Source: Candidatus Aminicenantota bacterium | GTDB taxonomy: Bacteria; Acidobacteriota; Aminicenantia; Aminicenantales; Aminicenantaceae | Length of the DNA stretch: 7,076 nt | Assembly: GCA_030673995.1 (NCBI GenBank) | Contig: DAOUYU010000089.1 | Span: 1 to 7,076 of the forward strand | Direction: 5' to 3' | Shown here: piece after piece, positions 1 to 5,899 of the stretch | Numbering within the stretch: position 1 is the first letter of the stretch | Layout: every line of letters begins with the position of its first letter | Translations under genes and position numbers: made by a program | The notes under the pieces: generated by a model | Databases searched by the model: none | The model's input: only the letters and a program-made list of their open reading frames with translations | Told to the model about the DNA's origin: nothing

Positions 1-1236
1 CTGAAAACGGGACTCTTCTTCAGGTTCAGAAAAGCTGAAATTCATCACCTCATCAAAACCATAGTGGAAGAGTAAACGTCGCAATTTATTGATTTTTTCC
101 CTTTTCTGGTCTACGGGATGCTCAAATACTCTGAGAGGCGGAATATGAGCAGGGATCTTGTCGTATCCATAGAAGCGGGCGATCTCCTCTACAAGATCTG
201 CTTCCCTCTCAATATCAACCCTGAAATGAGGGACCTCGATCTTCCAGATGCCTTCCTGCTGAACTTCGAGCTTGAATCCAAGGCTCGAGAGAGTCTTTAA
301 TATGAATGCCTCCTTAATCTCCAGTCCAAGAAGTGCAAATATGCGTTTGTGGCGGAGAATGACTTTTTTGTTTTTTCTGGGCTTCGGGTAGACATCCACA
401 ATCCCCTTCGTGGCCTTCCCTCCCAACCGGGTCAGCAGGGAAGCTGCCATCAAAGCGGCTTCCGGGGCAAAAGAAACATCGGCTCCCCTCTCAAAACGGT
501 AAGAGGCATCCGTCGAAATTCCTGTTTCTTTGCCTGTTTTTCGAATTGAAATGGGATCAAAATAAGCACTTTCAATAAACACATCATGTGTCCCCTCTTG
601 AACAGAAGACTCCTCTCCCCCTATCACTCCGGCCAGGGCAACAGGCTTTTTCTCATCAGCAATCACCAGCATTCTGGAAGAAAAGATGACATCTTTGGCT
701 TCCAGGCTTCTTAACTTTTCTCCTTTATGGGCCCGCCGCACTTTGATCTTACTGCCGGAGATCTTCTCTAAATCAAAGGCATGAATAGGTTGAGCAGTTG
801 AGAACAGGACATAATTGGTGACATCGACAACATTGTTTATGGGTTTTAAATCCACGGCTTCTATTCTTTTTCTTAACCATGCGGGCGAGGGAGCGACCTT
901 GATACCTTTTACAATTATTCCACAGTAACGAGAACAGAGATTGGGATCCGAGATTTGAACGTCAACGAGGTCCGAAGTCATCCCCTCTATTTCAGCCAGA
1001 TCCCACTTCTGCTTTTTAAGACGGAGACCTAGTGCTGCGGCGAGTTCCCTCGCAACACCAAGGTGGCCAAGGGTGTCAGGACGATTGGGATAGGTTTCAA
1101 TATCAAAGACGACATCCTTCCCTCTCTTTTCCCAATCCTCGACCAATAGCCCAATCATATTCAGTTTCTCAACCAATCGAGCGATAGGGATGTCGAGCTT
1201 CACATAATCTCCGAGCCAATCCAGACTTATTTTCAT
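1..1236 (-). CDS. pheT: Phenylalanyl-tRNA synthetase beta subunit, C-terminus cut by window edge, lacking the tRNA-binding insertion
   Basis: The beta chain of the alpha2-beta2 cytoplasmic PheRS; it binds tRNA-Phe and hydrolyses mischarged Tyr-tRNA-Phe. The 412 visible residues read open to base 1, so the catalytic-like C-terminal half is missing. The N-terminus (MKISLDWLGDYV) is typical. A B3/B4 editing-type domain spans about residues 100-280 (NNVVDVTNYV near 134-143, PIHAFD near 150-155, FERGAD near 248-253). A B5 domain spans about 290-363 (VPHFRVDI, then EEIARFYGYDKIP). After KLNMIGLLVEDWEKRGK the chain passes straight to DIETYPNRPD (residues 45-54), so the roughly 100-residue EMAP/OB-fold tRNA-binding domain found there in E. 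coli PheT is absent, with no sign of a frame break. The ATG overlaps the pheS stop (ATGA), which implies translational coupling; a Shine-Dalgarno is weak. Confidence 0.97.
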   Translation of the reverse strand, partial: MKISLDWLGDYVKLDIPIARLVEKLNMIGLLVEDWEKRGKDVVFDIETYPNRPDTLGHLGVARELAAALGLRLKKQKWDLAEIEGMTSDLVDVQISDPNLCSRYCGIIVKGIKVAPSPAWLRKRIEAVDLKPINNVVDVTNYVLFSTAQPIHAFDLEKISGSKIKVRRAHKGEKLRSLEAKDVIFSSRMLVIADEKKPVALAGVIGGEESSVQEGTHDVFIESAYFDPISIRKTGKETGISTDASYRFERGADVSFAPEAALMAASLLTRLGGKATKGIVDVYPKPRKNKKVILRHKRIFALLGLEIKEAFILKTLSSLGFKLEVQQEGIWKIEVPHFRVDIEREADLVEEIARFYGYDKIPAHIPPLRVFEHPVDQKREKINKLRRLLFHYGFDEVMNFSFSEPEEESRFQ

Positions 1237-2267
1237 TTTTGTATGAACTGCCTTATAAACCTTAAGTCGTTCTCATAGAAAAATCTCATGTCCGGTATTT
1301 GGTAGGCAAACATGGCTGTTCTGTCTATCCCTAAGCCAAAGGCGAATCCAGAATACTTCTCCGGGTCAATGTTTACATTCTTAAAAACCTGAGGATTTAC
1401 CATACCCGCCCCCAAAATCTCTATCCATCCACTTCCTTTACAAACCCGGCATTCCTTATTTTCGCCCTCACAGACAGTGCATTCAATGTCAACCTCAGCC
1501 GACGGCTCGGTGAATGGGAAAAAACTCGGCCGAAACCTTATTTTGATCTTTTCATAAAAAAGGGTTTTGAGAAAGTGCTCAAGTGTTCCTTTCAAATGGG
1601 CAAAAGTAATGTCCTGGTCCACCACGAGCCCTTCAACCTGACAGAACATGGGAAGATGAGTCGGATCGGGTGTTTCCCTCCGGTAGACCTTGCCAGGAAT
1701 GATAATCCTGATAGGAGGCTTTCGTTTCTCCATAACGCGTATCTGAACAGGGGAGGTGTGAGTACGAAGCAGCAGGTCATCGGTTATGTAAAGAGTATCC
1801 CAGTCATCCCGGGCAGGATGATGAGGGGGGAAATTTAAGGCTTCAAAATTATAATAATCTGTTTCTATTTCGGGGCCATCCTCAATGGAAAAACCCATGG
1901 CTAGGAAAATATCTTCAACCTCCTGCCTAAAAAGAACGATTGGATGAGGAGATCCACGGTATTCTCTTCTCCCTGGGAGCGTAAGGTCAAATTTGCTCAA
2001 TACAGGCTCATCAGCAGAAAATTCCGCCTTTAAACTCTCAAGTTTCTCCTGAACAAGGGTCTTCAGGCTGTTAATCATTTTGCCACCCATGGGCCTCTCT
2101 TGCGGCTTGAGAGCTTTCATATCCTCGATGAGTACTCTGAGATGCCCTCTTTTCCTGCTCAAATAGAGATTACGCAATTCCTGGAGAGATTTTTCATCCT
2201 TCACTCGAGCTAAAGCTCTTTTGAATTGTTTCTTGTGTTCGCTTATTTTGGCTTTAAAATCTTTCAT
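1233..2267 (-). CDS. pheS: Phenylalanyl-tRNA synthetase alpha subunit
   Basis: The catalytic class II subunit of PheRS, which charges tRNA-Phe with phenylalanine. At 344 residues it has the normal length. An N-terminal basic helical region (about 1-90, tRNA-binding coiled coil in the family) is followed by the aminoacylation core. Motif 2 is seen as KVYRRETPDPTHLPMFCQVEGL (about 193-214; key residues R197, E198, H204, F208, E212), and motif 3 as FAFGLGIDRTAMF (about 308-320). Between them is a cysteine cluster, CTVC near 263-266 and CRVC near 273-276, followed by GSGWIEILGAGMV, which looks able to bind a metal; similar clusters occur in some bacterial PheS proteins. The ATG is preceded only by a weak GGGA site. 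It lies 87 nt after rplT, and a hairpin occupies that gap. The stop overlaps the pheT start. Confidence 0.98.
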   Translation of the reverse strand: MKDFKAKISEHKKQFKRALARVKDEKSLQELRNLYLSRKRGHLRVLIEDMKALKPQERPMGGKMINSLKTLVQEKLESLKAEFSADEPVLSKFDLTLPGRREYRGSPHPIVLFRQEVEDIFLAMGFSIEDGPEIETDYYNFEALNFPPHHPARDDWDTLYITDDLLLRTHTSPVQIRVMEKRKPPIRIIIPGKVYRRETPDPTHLPMFCQVEGLVVDQDITFAHLKGTLEHFLKTLFYEKIKIRFRPSFFPFTEPSAEVDIECTVCEGENKECRVCKGSGWIEILGAGMVNPQVFKNVNIDPEKYSGFAFGLGIDRTAMFAYQIPDMRFFYENDLRFIRQFIQK

Positions 2268-2312
2268 GGTCCCACGCGATTTTGTGAGATTACTTCGTCG
2301 CTGCGTACAGGG

Positions 2313-2335
2313 AAAAAGGGGACAGTCCCCTTTTT
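2313..2335. repeat. Perfect 10-bp palindrome with 3-nt loop between rplT and pheS (terminator/attenuator-like or dispersed repeat)
   Basis: The arms AAAAAGGGGA and TCCCCTTTTT are exact inverted repeats around a CAG loop (CTG on the minus strand). The plus strand ends in seven T; the minus strand reads five T after the GC-rich half, so the element resembles a weak bidirectional intrinsic terminator. It lies in the 87-nt gap where E. coli carries the pheST attenuator, but there is no ATG-started leader peptide rich in Phe codons in this gap. The GGGGACAGTCCCC core also resembles short palindromes that I recall as dispersed copies in some genomes. Both readings are inference. Confidence 0.6.
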
Positions 2336-2354
2336 TTCTGCTCCTTTTTTCCCA

Positions 2355-2711
2355 TCAGGTCATTGCATTCTTGACTTTTTCTACGATGCGCAAAAATGTC
2401 TGGGGAGAAGTGACAGCCAAGTCAGCCAGAATCTTTCTGTCGAGTTCAATATTCAACTGTCTTAGACCATGGATAAAACGGCTGTAGGAAAGACCATTGT
2501 TCTCTGCTGCTGCCTTTATCCTGATGATCCAAAGCCTCCTGAAATCTCTCTTTCGTGTTTTTCTATCCCTGTAAGCATACAGGAGAGCTCGCTCTACTGC
2601 TTCTTTAGCTGTGCGGTAATTTCGACTTCTGGCTCCCCAATAGCCCTTCGCCAATTTTAAAATCTTTGCCCTTCTCTCCTTTTTCCTGGGTCCCCTTCTT
2701 ACTCTCGGCAT
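2355..2711 (-). CDS. rplT: 50S ribosomal protein L20
   Basis: L20 binds 23S rRNA early and is required for 50S subunit assembly; in E. coli and Bacillus it also represses translation of its own operon. The 118-residue length and the very basic N-terminal extension ([20 protein letters not shown]) are typical. The conserved segment [20 protein letters not shown] (about 23-42) follows, then the globular part with [20 protein letters not shown] (about 60-79) and [19 protein letters not shown]. The ATG is preceded by AAGGAG at 6-nt spacing. It lies 46 nt after rpmI on the same strand, the usual partner order. Confidence 0.99.
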   Translation of the reverse strand: MPRVRRGPRKKERRAKILKLAKGYWGARSRNYRTAKEAVERALLYAYRDRKTRKRDFRRLWIIRIKAAAENNGLSYSRFIHGLRQLNIELDRKILADLAVTSPQTFLRIVEKVKNAMT

Positions 2712-2757
2712 ATTCTTCTCCTTGCTCCTCTGTCAGAAATGCTTTTGGTGTTTGCCC

Positions 2758-2958
2758 TCAAAATTCATAAGGCAGCATCTTCTTGATTTTGCTTCGATCT
2801 GAATCCTTGATGAGCTCTTTTTTCCCTAACATCCTCTTTCTCTTTGCTGATTTTTTTGTGAGAATGTGACTTTTATATGCTTTATTGTAAACGATCTTCT
2901 TTTTCCCCGTTACCTTAAACCTCTTTTGGGCTCCTTTATGCGTCTTTAGTTTTGGCAT
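2758..2958 (-). CDS. rpmI: 50S ribosomal protein L35
   Basis: A small basic protein of the large ribosomal subunit, 66 residues, the family's normal size. It opens with the conserved MPKLKTHKGAQKRFKVTGKK, has the SHILTKKSAKRKRMLG centre (about 30-45), and ends in the characteristic basic KIKKMLPYEF. A strong AGGAGG lies 5 nt before the ATG. The start sits inside infC, whose stop codon lies 23 nt downstream in a different frame, so the Shine-Dalgarno and start are within the infC 3' end. Translation of rpmI may therefore be coupled to infC. Confidence 0.98.
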   Translation of the reverse strand: MPKLKTHKGAQKRFKVTGKKKIVYNKAYKSHILTKKSAKRKRMLGKKELIKDSDRSKIKKMLPYEF

Positions 2959-3511
2959 CTTTTCCTCCTGATTTTTTGGGGCTTATCCAAGCAGAAACAG
3001 CCCAGCTTTGTGCCCGAATACCTCCATCCTGGAATCCCGCATCTTTGATGTCACCAAAAACCCTGTCTAAAAACTGTCGTGCCAGCTCCGGCTTAGCTCT
3101 TTCTCTTCCTCTCAACATGATTGTTATCTTCACCTTATTGCCATCTTCCAGGAACCGCTGGACGTGCCGCATCTTGAAATTGTAGTCGTGGATGCTGATC
3201 TTTGGCCTGAATTTAATCTCTTTGACTTGAATCTGCTTCTGGTGTTTCTTTGCCTCTTGAGCCTTTTTATGCAGCTCATAAAGATATTTTCCATAGTCCA
3301 TGATCCGACACACCGGGGGATCGACCTTGGGAGCAATCTCGACTAAATCCAGCTCCTTCTCCTTTGCCATGGATAAAGCCTCCTCTAAAGACAGAACCCC
3401 GACCTGATTTTTATTCTCATCGATTATCCTGAGTTTTTTTGCTTGTATCATCTCGTTTATCCTGTGGGGTTTTGCCTTCCTTACTCGACTCTGAAAAGTG
3501 CGCCTTCTAAT
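2936..3511 (-). CDS. infC: Translation initiation factor IF3, AUU start
   Basis: IF3 binds the 30S subunit, prevents 50S joining and checks the start codon and initiator tRNA. From the first ATG (3451) the protein would be 171 residues and begin inside the conserved N-terminal domain. The frame stays open upstream and encodes basic residues ending in KPHRINE, which continues into the IF3 hallmark RINExIxAxxLRIIDENKNQVG. The only well-placed initiator is ATT at 3509-3511, six nt after AGGAGG, giving 191 residues. Seen along the protein are VDPPVCRIMDYGKYLYE, the Lys-rich linker, then IQVKEIKFRPKISIHDYNFK and the C-terminal domain. The last part (QDGGIRAQSWAVSAWISPKK) lacks the usual P-x-M-E-G-R motif. 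The tail SGGKDAKTKDA overlaps rpmI by 23 nt. An AUU start is known for infC in other bacteria, where IF3 limits its own synthesis. Confidence 0.96.
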   Translation of the reverse strand: MRRRTFQSRVRKAKPHRINEMIQAKKLRIIDENKNQVGVLSLEEALSMAKEKELDLVEIAPKVDPPVCRIMDYGKYLYELHKKAQEAKKHQKQIQVKEIKFRPKISIHDYNFKMRHVQRFLEDGNKVKITIMLRGRERAKPELARQFLDRVFGDIKDAGFQDGGIRAQSWAVSAWISPKKSGGKDAKTKDA

Positions 3512-3523
3512 GATCAGCCTCCT
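3509..3523 (-). promoter_or_regulatory. infC ribosome binding site and AUU start codon
   Basis: The minus strand reads TAA (thrS stop, 3526-3524), AGGAGG (3523-3518), CTGATC, then ATT (3511-3509). The six-base spacing is ideal for ATT; the neighbouring ATC lies only three bases away and CTG touches the Shine-Dalgarno, so both fit less well. The internal ATG at 3451 has only a weak AGGA about eight bases upstream. This site decides the infC start and is consistent with IF3 autoregulation through a non-canonical initiation codon. Confidence 0.85.
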
Positions 3524-5284
3524 TTAAAGATTCACAGTCAAAGATTTATTTTTACCCATTTCTTTTAATTTTTCAAGAAATTCATCAATAATGATTTCCC
3601 CTCGATCTCCAATCGTATGAACTCTAAGGGAAGCTGTACCGCGTGTGACTTCTTTATCTCCAACGATAAGAAGAGTGGGAATCTTATGGATCTCTGCATC
3701 CCGGACTTTATAACCAACTTTTTCCCGGCGAATGTCAACCTGGGATCTTAACCCGTTTTCTTTGAATTTTTTATCCAAAGTGGATGCATAATCATTATGC
3801 CTATCAGAAATCGGAATAATGATCACCTGAACTGGAGCAATCCAAAAGGGGAAATTGCCTTTGTACTGTTCTATCAAGATGCCAAAGAACCTTTCCAGCG
3901 AACCAAAAATTGCTCTGTGGATGAGAAAGGGGCTGTGGAACTTTCCATCTTCCCCAACATAATGCAACTGGAACCTTTCAGCCAGGTTAAAATCAAGCTG
4001 GATGGTTGTACACTGCCAGGACCTGTTTAAGGCATCTTTCACTTTAATATCTATTTTGGGTCCGTAAAAAACTCCTTCCCCCTCATCCACTCGAAATTCA
4101 AGCCCTGTTTGCTTTAGAGCCTTCTCCAGAGCCTGAGTGGCTTTGTCCCAATCTTCAAGTTTTCCCACATGTTTTTCGGGACAGGTAGAAAGAAAGACGT
4201 CATAATCCTTAAAGCCGAACGTATTCAAAAGTCTTAAAGCTAATAAAATGACTTTCTTGATCTCGTCTTCGAGCTGATCCGCCCGGCAGAAAATATGAGC
4301 ATCGTCCTGGGTAAAGCCTCTGACTCTCAACAGGCCATGAAGAACTCCACTGCGTTCATAACGATAAACGGTTCCCATTTCTGCCCAGCGCAGAGGGAGG
4401 TCACGATAGCTTCGCTGCCGGGAGTTGTACACCATGACGTGGAAAGGGCAATTCATGGGCCTGATCTCATACTCAATCCCTTCACTCAGGATAGGAGGGT
4501 ACATGGCATCATAAAACTCGGTGTGTCCGCTTTTCCTCCAGACATCGAGTTTAGCCAGGTGGGGGGTGTAGAGAAAATCGTAGCCATCTTTTATGTGCTC
4601 TTCCCACCAATAATTTTCGATAACGTGCCTGATAGTGGCTCCTTTTGGATGCCAGAGGACCAAGCCGGCTCCCAAATTCTCGTTAAAGCTGAAAAGATCC
4701 AGCTCTGCGCCGAGCTTGCGGTGGTCTCTCTTTTTGGCTTCTTCTATAAGGGTGAGATAGGCGTCCAAGTCTTTCTTTTTAAAAAAAGAAGTTCCATAGA
4801 TCCTTTGAAGCTGCTTTCCCTTCTCGTCTCCTTTCCAGTATGCTCCTGACACAGAAAGAAGTTTGAAGTGTTTGATGTGTCCCGTGGATGGAACATGGGG
4901 GCCCAAACAGAAATCGACAAAACTTCCCTGCTTGTAAACTGTTACCTCCTTGTCGCCTTTCTCTTCGATGAGCTCAACTTTCAGTTCCTGCCCCCTTTCC
5001 TGGAAGAGGCGAAGAGCTTCTTCTTTCGAACAAACAACTTTTTGAATGGGAATATCCTCCTGGGCAATCTGGCGCATTTTCTTCTCGATAGCTTCAAGAT
5101 CTTCAGGCACAAAAGGTTTATCCCTCAAGAAATCATAGAAAAATCCGTCTTCCACTGCTGGTCCGACACCTGTCTGTGTCCCGGGAAAAAGCTCAAGTAC
5201 TGCATGGGCCATAAGATGGGCAGAACTGTGCCGTAAAGTATCAAGGGCCTCAGCCGAACCTTCATAATTCAAGCGAATCTCCAT
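3524..5284 (-). CDS. thrS: Threonyl-tRNA synthetase (main frame: editing, catalytic and anticodon domains)
   Basis: This class II synthetase charges tRNA-Thr and removes misattached serine. The frame from the ATG at 5284 gives 586 residues. The editing domain shows HSSAHLMAH (H23 and H27) and CLGPH (C126 and H130), matching the E. coli editing residues H73, H77, C182 and H186. The catalytic core carries the zinc ligands C279 (RPMNCPFH), H330 (DDAHIF) and H456 (PFLIHRAIFGSLERF), corresponding to E. coli C334, H385 and H511. The HGxx-fold anticodon-binding domain spans about 481-580. The first residues MEIRLNYEGSAEALDTLRHS are the tail of the TGS domain plus the linker, so this start is internal to the family alignment; the rest of TGS lies upstream in another frame. 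A stop (TAA, 5308-5306) closes this frame just upstream, and AAGGA sits only one base before the ATG, so native initiation here is doubtful. infC follows 12 nt after the stop. Confidence 0.98.
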   Translation of the reverse strand: MEIRLNYEGSAEALDTLRHSSAHLMAHAVLELFPGTQTGVGPAVEDGFFYDFLRDKPFVPEDLEAIEKKMRQIAQEDIPIQKVVCSKEEALRLFQERGQELKVELIEEKGDKEVTVYKQGSFVDFCLGPHVPSTGHIKHFKLLSVSGAYWKGDEKGKQLQRIYGTSFFKKKDLDAYLTLIEEAKKRDHRKLGAELDLFSFNENLGAGLVLWHPKGATIRHVIENYWWEEHIKDGYDFLYTPHLAKLDVWRKSGHTEFYDAMYPPILSEGIEYEIRPMNCPFHVMVYNSRQRSYRDLPLRWAEMGTVYRYERSGVLHGLLRVRGFTQDDAHIFCRADQLEDEIKKVILLALRLLNTFGFKDYDVFLSTCPEKHVGKLEDWDKATQALEKALKQTGLEFRVDEGEGVFYGPKIDIKVKDALNRSWQCTTIQLDFNLAERFQLHYVGEDGKFHSPFLIHRAIFGSLERFFGILIEQYKGNFPFWIAPVQVIIIPISDRHNDYASTLDKKFKENGLRSQVDIRREKVGYKVRDAEIHKIPTLLIVGDKEVTRGTASLRVHTIGDRGEIIIDEFLEKLKEMGKNKSLTVNL

Positions 5285-5445
5285 GTCCTTTTCCAGATGG
5301 ATCTTTTACCCCGCATTTTCTCGTCGATTCTGGCCAAGAAGGATTTACGGGAAAGCGTAAGACGGGAAATAAAATCGGGAAGGGCAGTGCCTTTCTCGAC
5401 CGAAAAGACAGACCTCTCTCCTTTAACCTTGACTGATTCGACCAT
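5269..5445 (-). CDS. thrS: N-terminal TGS domain of threonyl-tRNA synthetase, one base out of frame with thrS
   Basis: The ATG at 5445 opens a 58-residue frame. Its residues 1-47 look like a ThrRS TGS domain: MVESVKVKGERSVFSVEKGT, then ALPDFISRLTLSRKSFLARI and DEKMRGK. The frame then runs out into unrelated residues and stops at 5269, while the expected continuation, IHLEKDMEIRLNYEG, is found in the main thrS frame. One extra A in the AAAA run at 5304-5307 would read ...RGKKIHLEKDMEIRL... and join 54 plus 586 codons into 640 residues, the standard ThrRS length. An in-frame TAG three codons upstream of the ATG (only ATT and TTG lie between) limits the start. No good Shine-Dalgarno precedes it. 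Either a one-base deletion (biological or assembly) or, less likely, a coupled split gene. Confidence 0.85.
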   Translation of the reverse strand: MVESVKVKGERSVFSVEKGTALPDFISRLTLSRKSFLARIDEKMRGKRSIWKRTWRFA

Positions 5446-5525
5446 CAAAATCTATTTGTACCCAACAAGGCAGGTGAAGCAATAATTATCCTCTTCTCTT
5501 CCTTTTGAATACGTACTCCTTTAAA

Positions 5526-5600
5526 TGGTAGGCGCGGAGGGTATCGAACCCTCGACTTCTTCCGCGTCAGGGAAGCACTCTACCACTGAGCTACGCGCCT
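5526..5600 (-). tRNA. tRNA-Val, anticodon GAC, CCA encoded
   Basis: The minus strand folds as a full cloverleaf. The acceptor stem AGGCGCG pairs perfectly with CGCGCCT; TA is at positions 8-9. The D stem GCTC pairs with GAGT (one G-U). The anticodon stem CTTCC/GGAAG encloses the loop CTGACGC, so the anticodon is GAC, which reads valine codons GUC and GUU. The variable loop has five bases; the T arm is GAGGG-TTCGATA-CCCTC. The discriminator A is followed by a genomic CCA. It lies 80 nt before the thrS TGS start on the same strand, with no hairpin or T run between them, so it may be processed from a longer thrS operon transcript. Confidence 0.96.
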
Positions 5601-5602
5601 AC

Positions 5603-5646
5603 TATGTGTATTGCGCTTATATATTGTGTGCTTTGCGCTTATATAT
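5603..5646. repeat. Imperfect tandem repeat, 2 x 22 bp, between promoter and tRNA-Val
   Basis: Two adjacent 22-bp units (5603-5624 and 5625-5646) match at 19 of 22 positions; both end in TTGCGCTTATATAT on the plus strand. On the minus strand each unit begins ATATATAAGCGC. The upstream unit overlaps the end of the -10 box, and the pair fills the 5' leader of the tRNA-Val transcript. It looks like a local duplication that copied a TATA-like segment with a GC-rich discriminator-like stretch. Confidence 0.75.
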
Positions 5647-5673
5647 ATTAATAATTTACCTTATGAGTGTCAA
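5645..5673 (-). promoter_or_regulatory. Sigma70-type promoter for tRNA-Val (and probably the thrS cluster)
   Basis: On the minus strand TTGACA (5673-5668) is followed after 17 bases by TAATAT (5650-5645), close to the ideal housekeeping promoter. Transcription would begin near 5638, about 37 bases before the mature tRNA 5' end. The -35 box lies 10 bases after the hicA stop, so the promoter fills the hicA to tRNA gap. Confidence 0.75.
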
Positions 5674-5683
5674 TAAAACTACT

Positions 5684-5899
5684 CTACTTTATTTCTCCTC
5701 TATCAATCCCAGCCTGTTTTAAGATAGCCATCAGAGTCCCCTTGGAAATATCTCTCCTGTGAAAAGGCACTGTAATCCTTTTTCTTTTCACCGGATGATA
5801 ATAAACCATATGACTTCCTGTGGAATGGTCCAATATGAAGCCATTCTTCTCCAAAATCTTAATAATTTTTCTGGGAGTCAGAGAAGGGATCTTAGGCAA
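5684..5899 (-). CDS. hicA: HicA-family mRNA interferase toxin
   Basis: HicA toxins have a double-stranded-RNA-binding-like fold and cut mRNA in the ribosome-independent manner until bound by HicB. The 71 residues have the family layout: MPKIPSLTPRKIIKILEKNG, then FILDHSTGSHMVYYHP with the catalytic histidine of the GSH motif at residue 30, then RITVPFHRRDISKGTLMAIL. The start is TTG: an in-frame TAG lies four codons upstream and no other initiator fits between, and MPKxPSL is the usual family N-terminus. It overlaps the end of hicB by 8 nt, so translation is probably coupled. The gene looks intact, with its catalytic His present. I see no terminator between it and the tRNA-Val promoter. Confidence 0.93.
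   Translation of the reverse strand: MPKIPSLTPRKIIKILEKNGFILDHSTGSHMVYYHPVKRKRITVPFHRRDISKGTLMAILKQAGIDRGEIK

Noticed and set aside
118..549. Plus-strand open frames of 60 and 66 codons near the left edge.
   Set aside because: The minus strand here is continuous, conserved pheT sequence covering B3/B4 and B5 domains; the plus frames are incidental.
2268..2354. A pheM-like leader peptide before pheS.
   Set aside because: No ATG is present on the minus strand in this gap, and no run of Phe codons in a startable frame.
4295..5236. Long plus-strand open frames (184 and 122 codons) opposite thrS.
   Set aside because: They lie antisense to well-conserved thrS codons, have no recognisable domains and no ribosome sites; they are shadows of thrS.
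5298..5312. Programmed -1 ribosomal frameshift in thrS.
   Set aside because: GGGGTAAAAG is not an X-XXY-YYZ slippery site, re-pairing of tRNA-Lys on TAA would be poor, and no downstream stimulatory hairpin is evident; a missing base is simpler.
5446..5525. A T-box or tRNA-Thr-like operator upstream of thrS.
   Set aside because: The 80-nt gap is too short for a T-box, contains no T-box consensus or terminator/antiterminator pair, and shows no clear tRNA-like arm.
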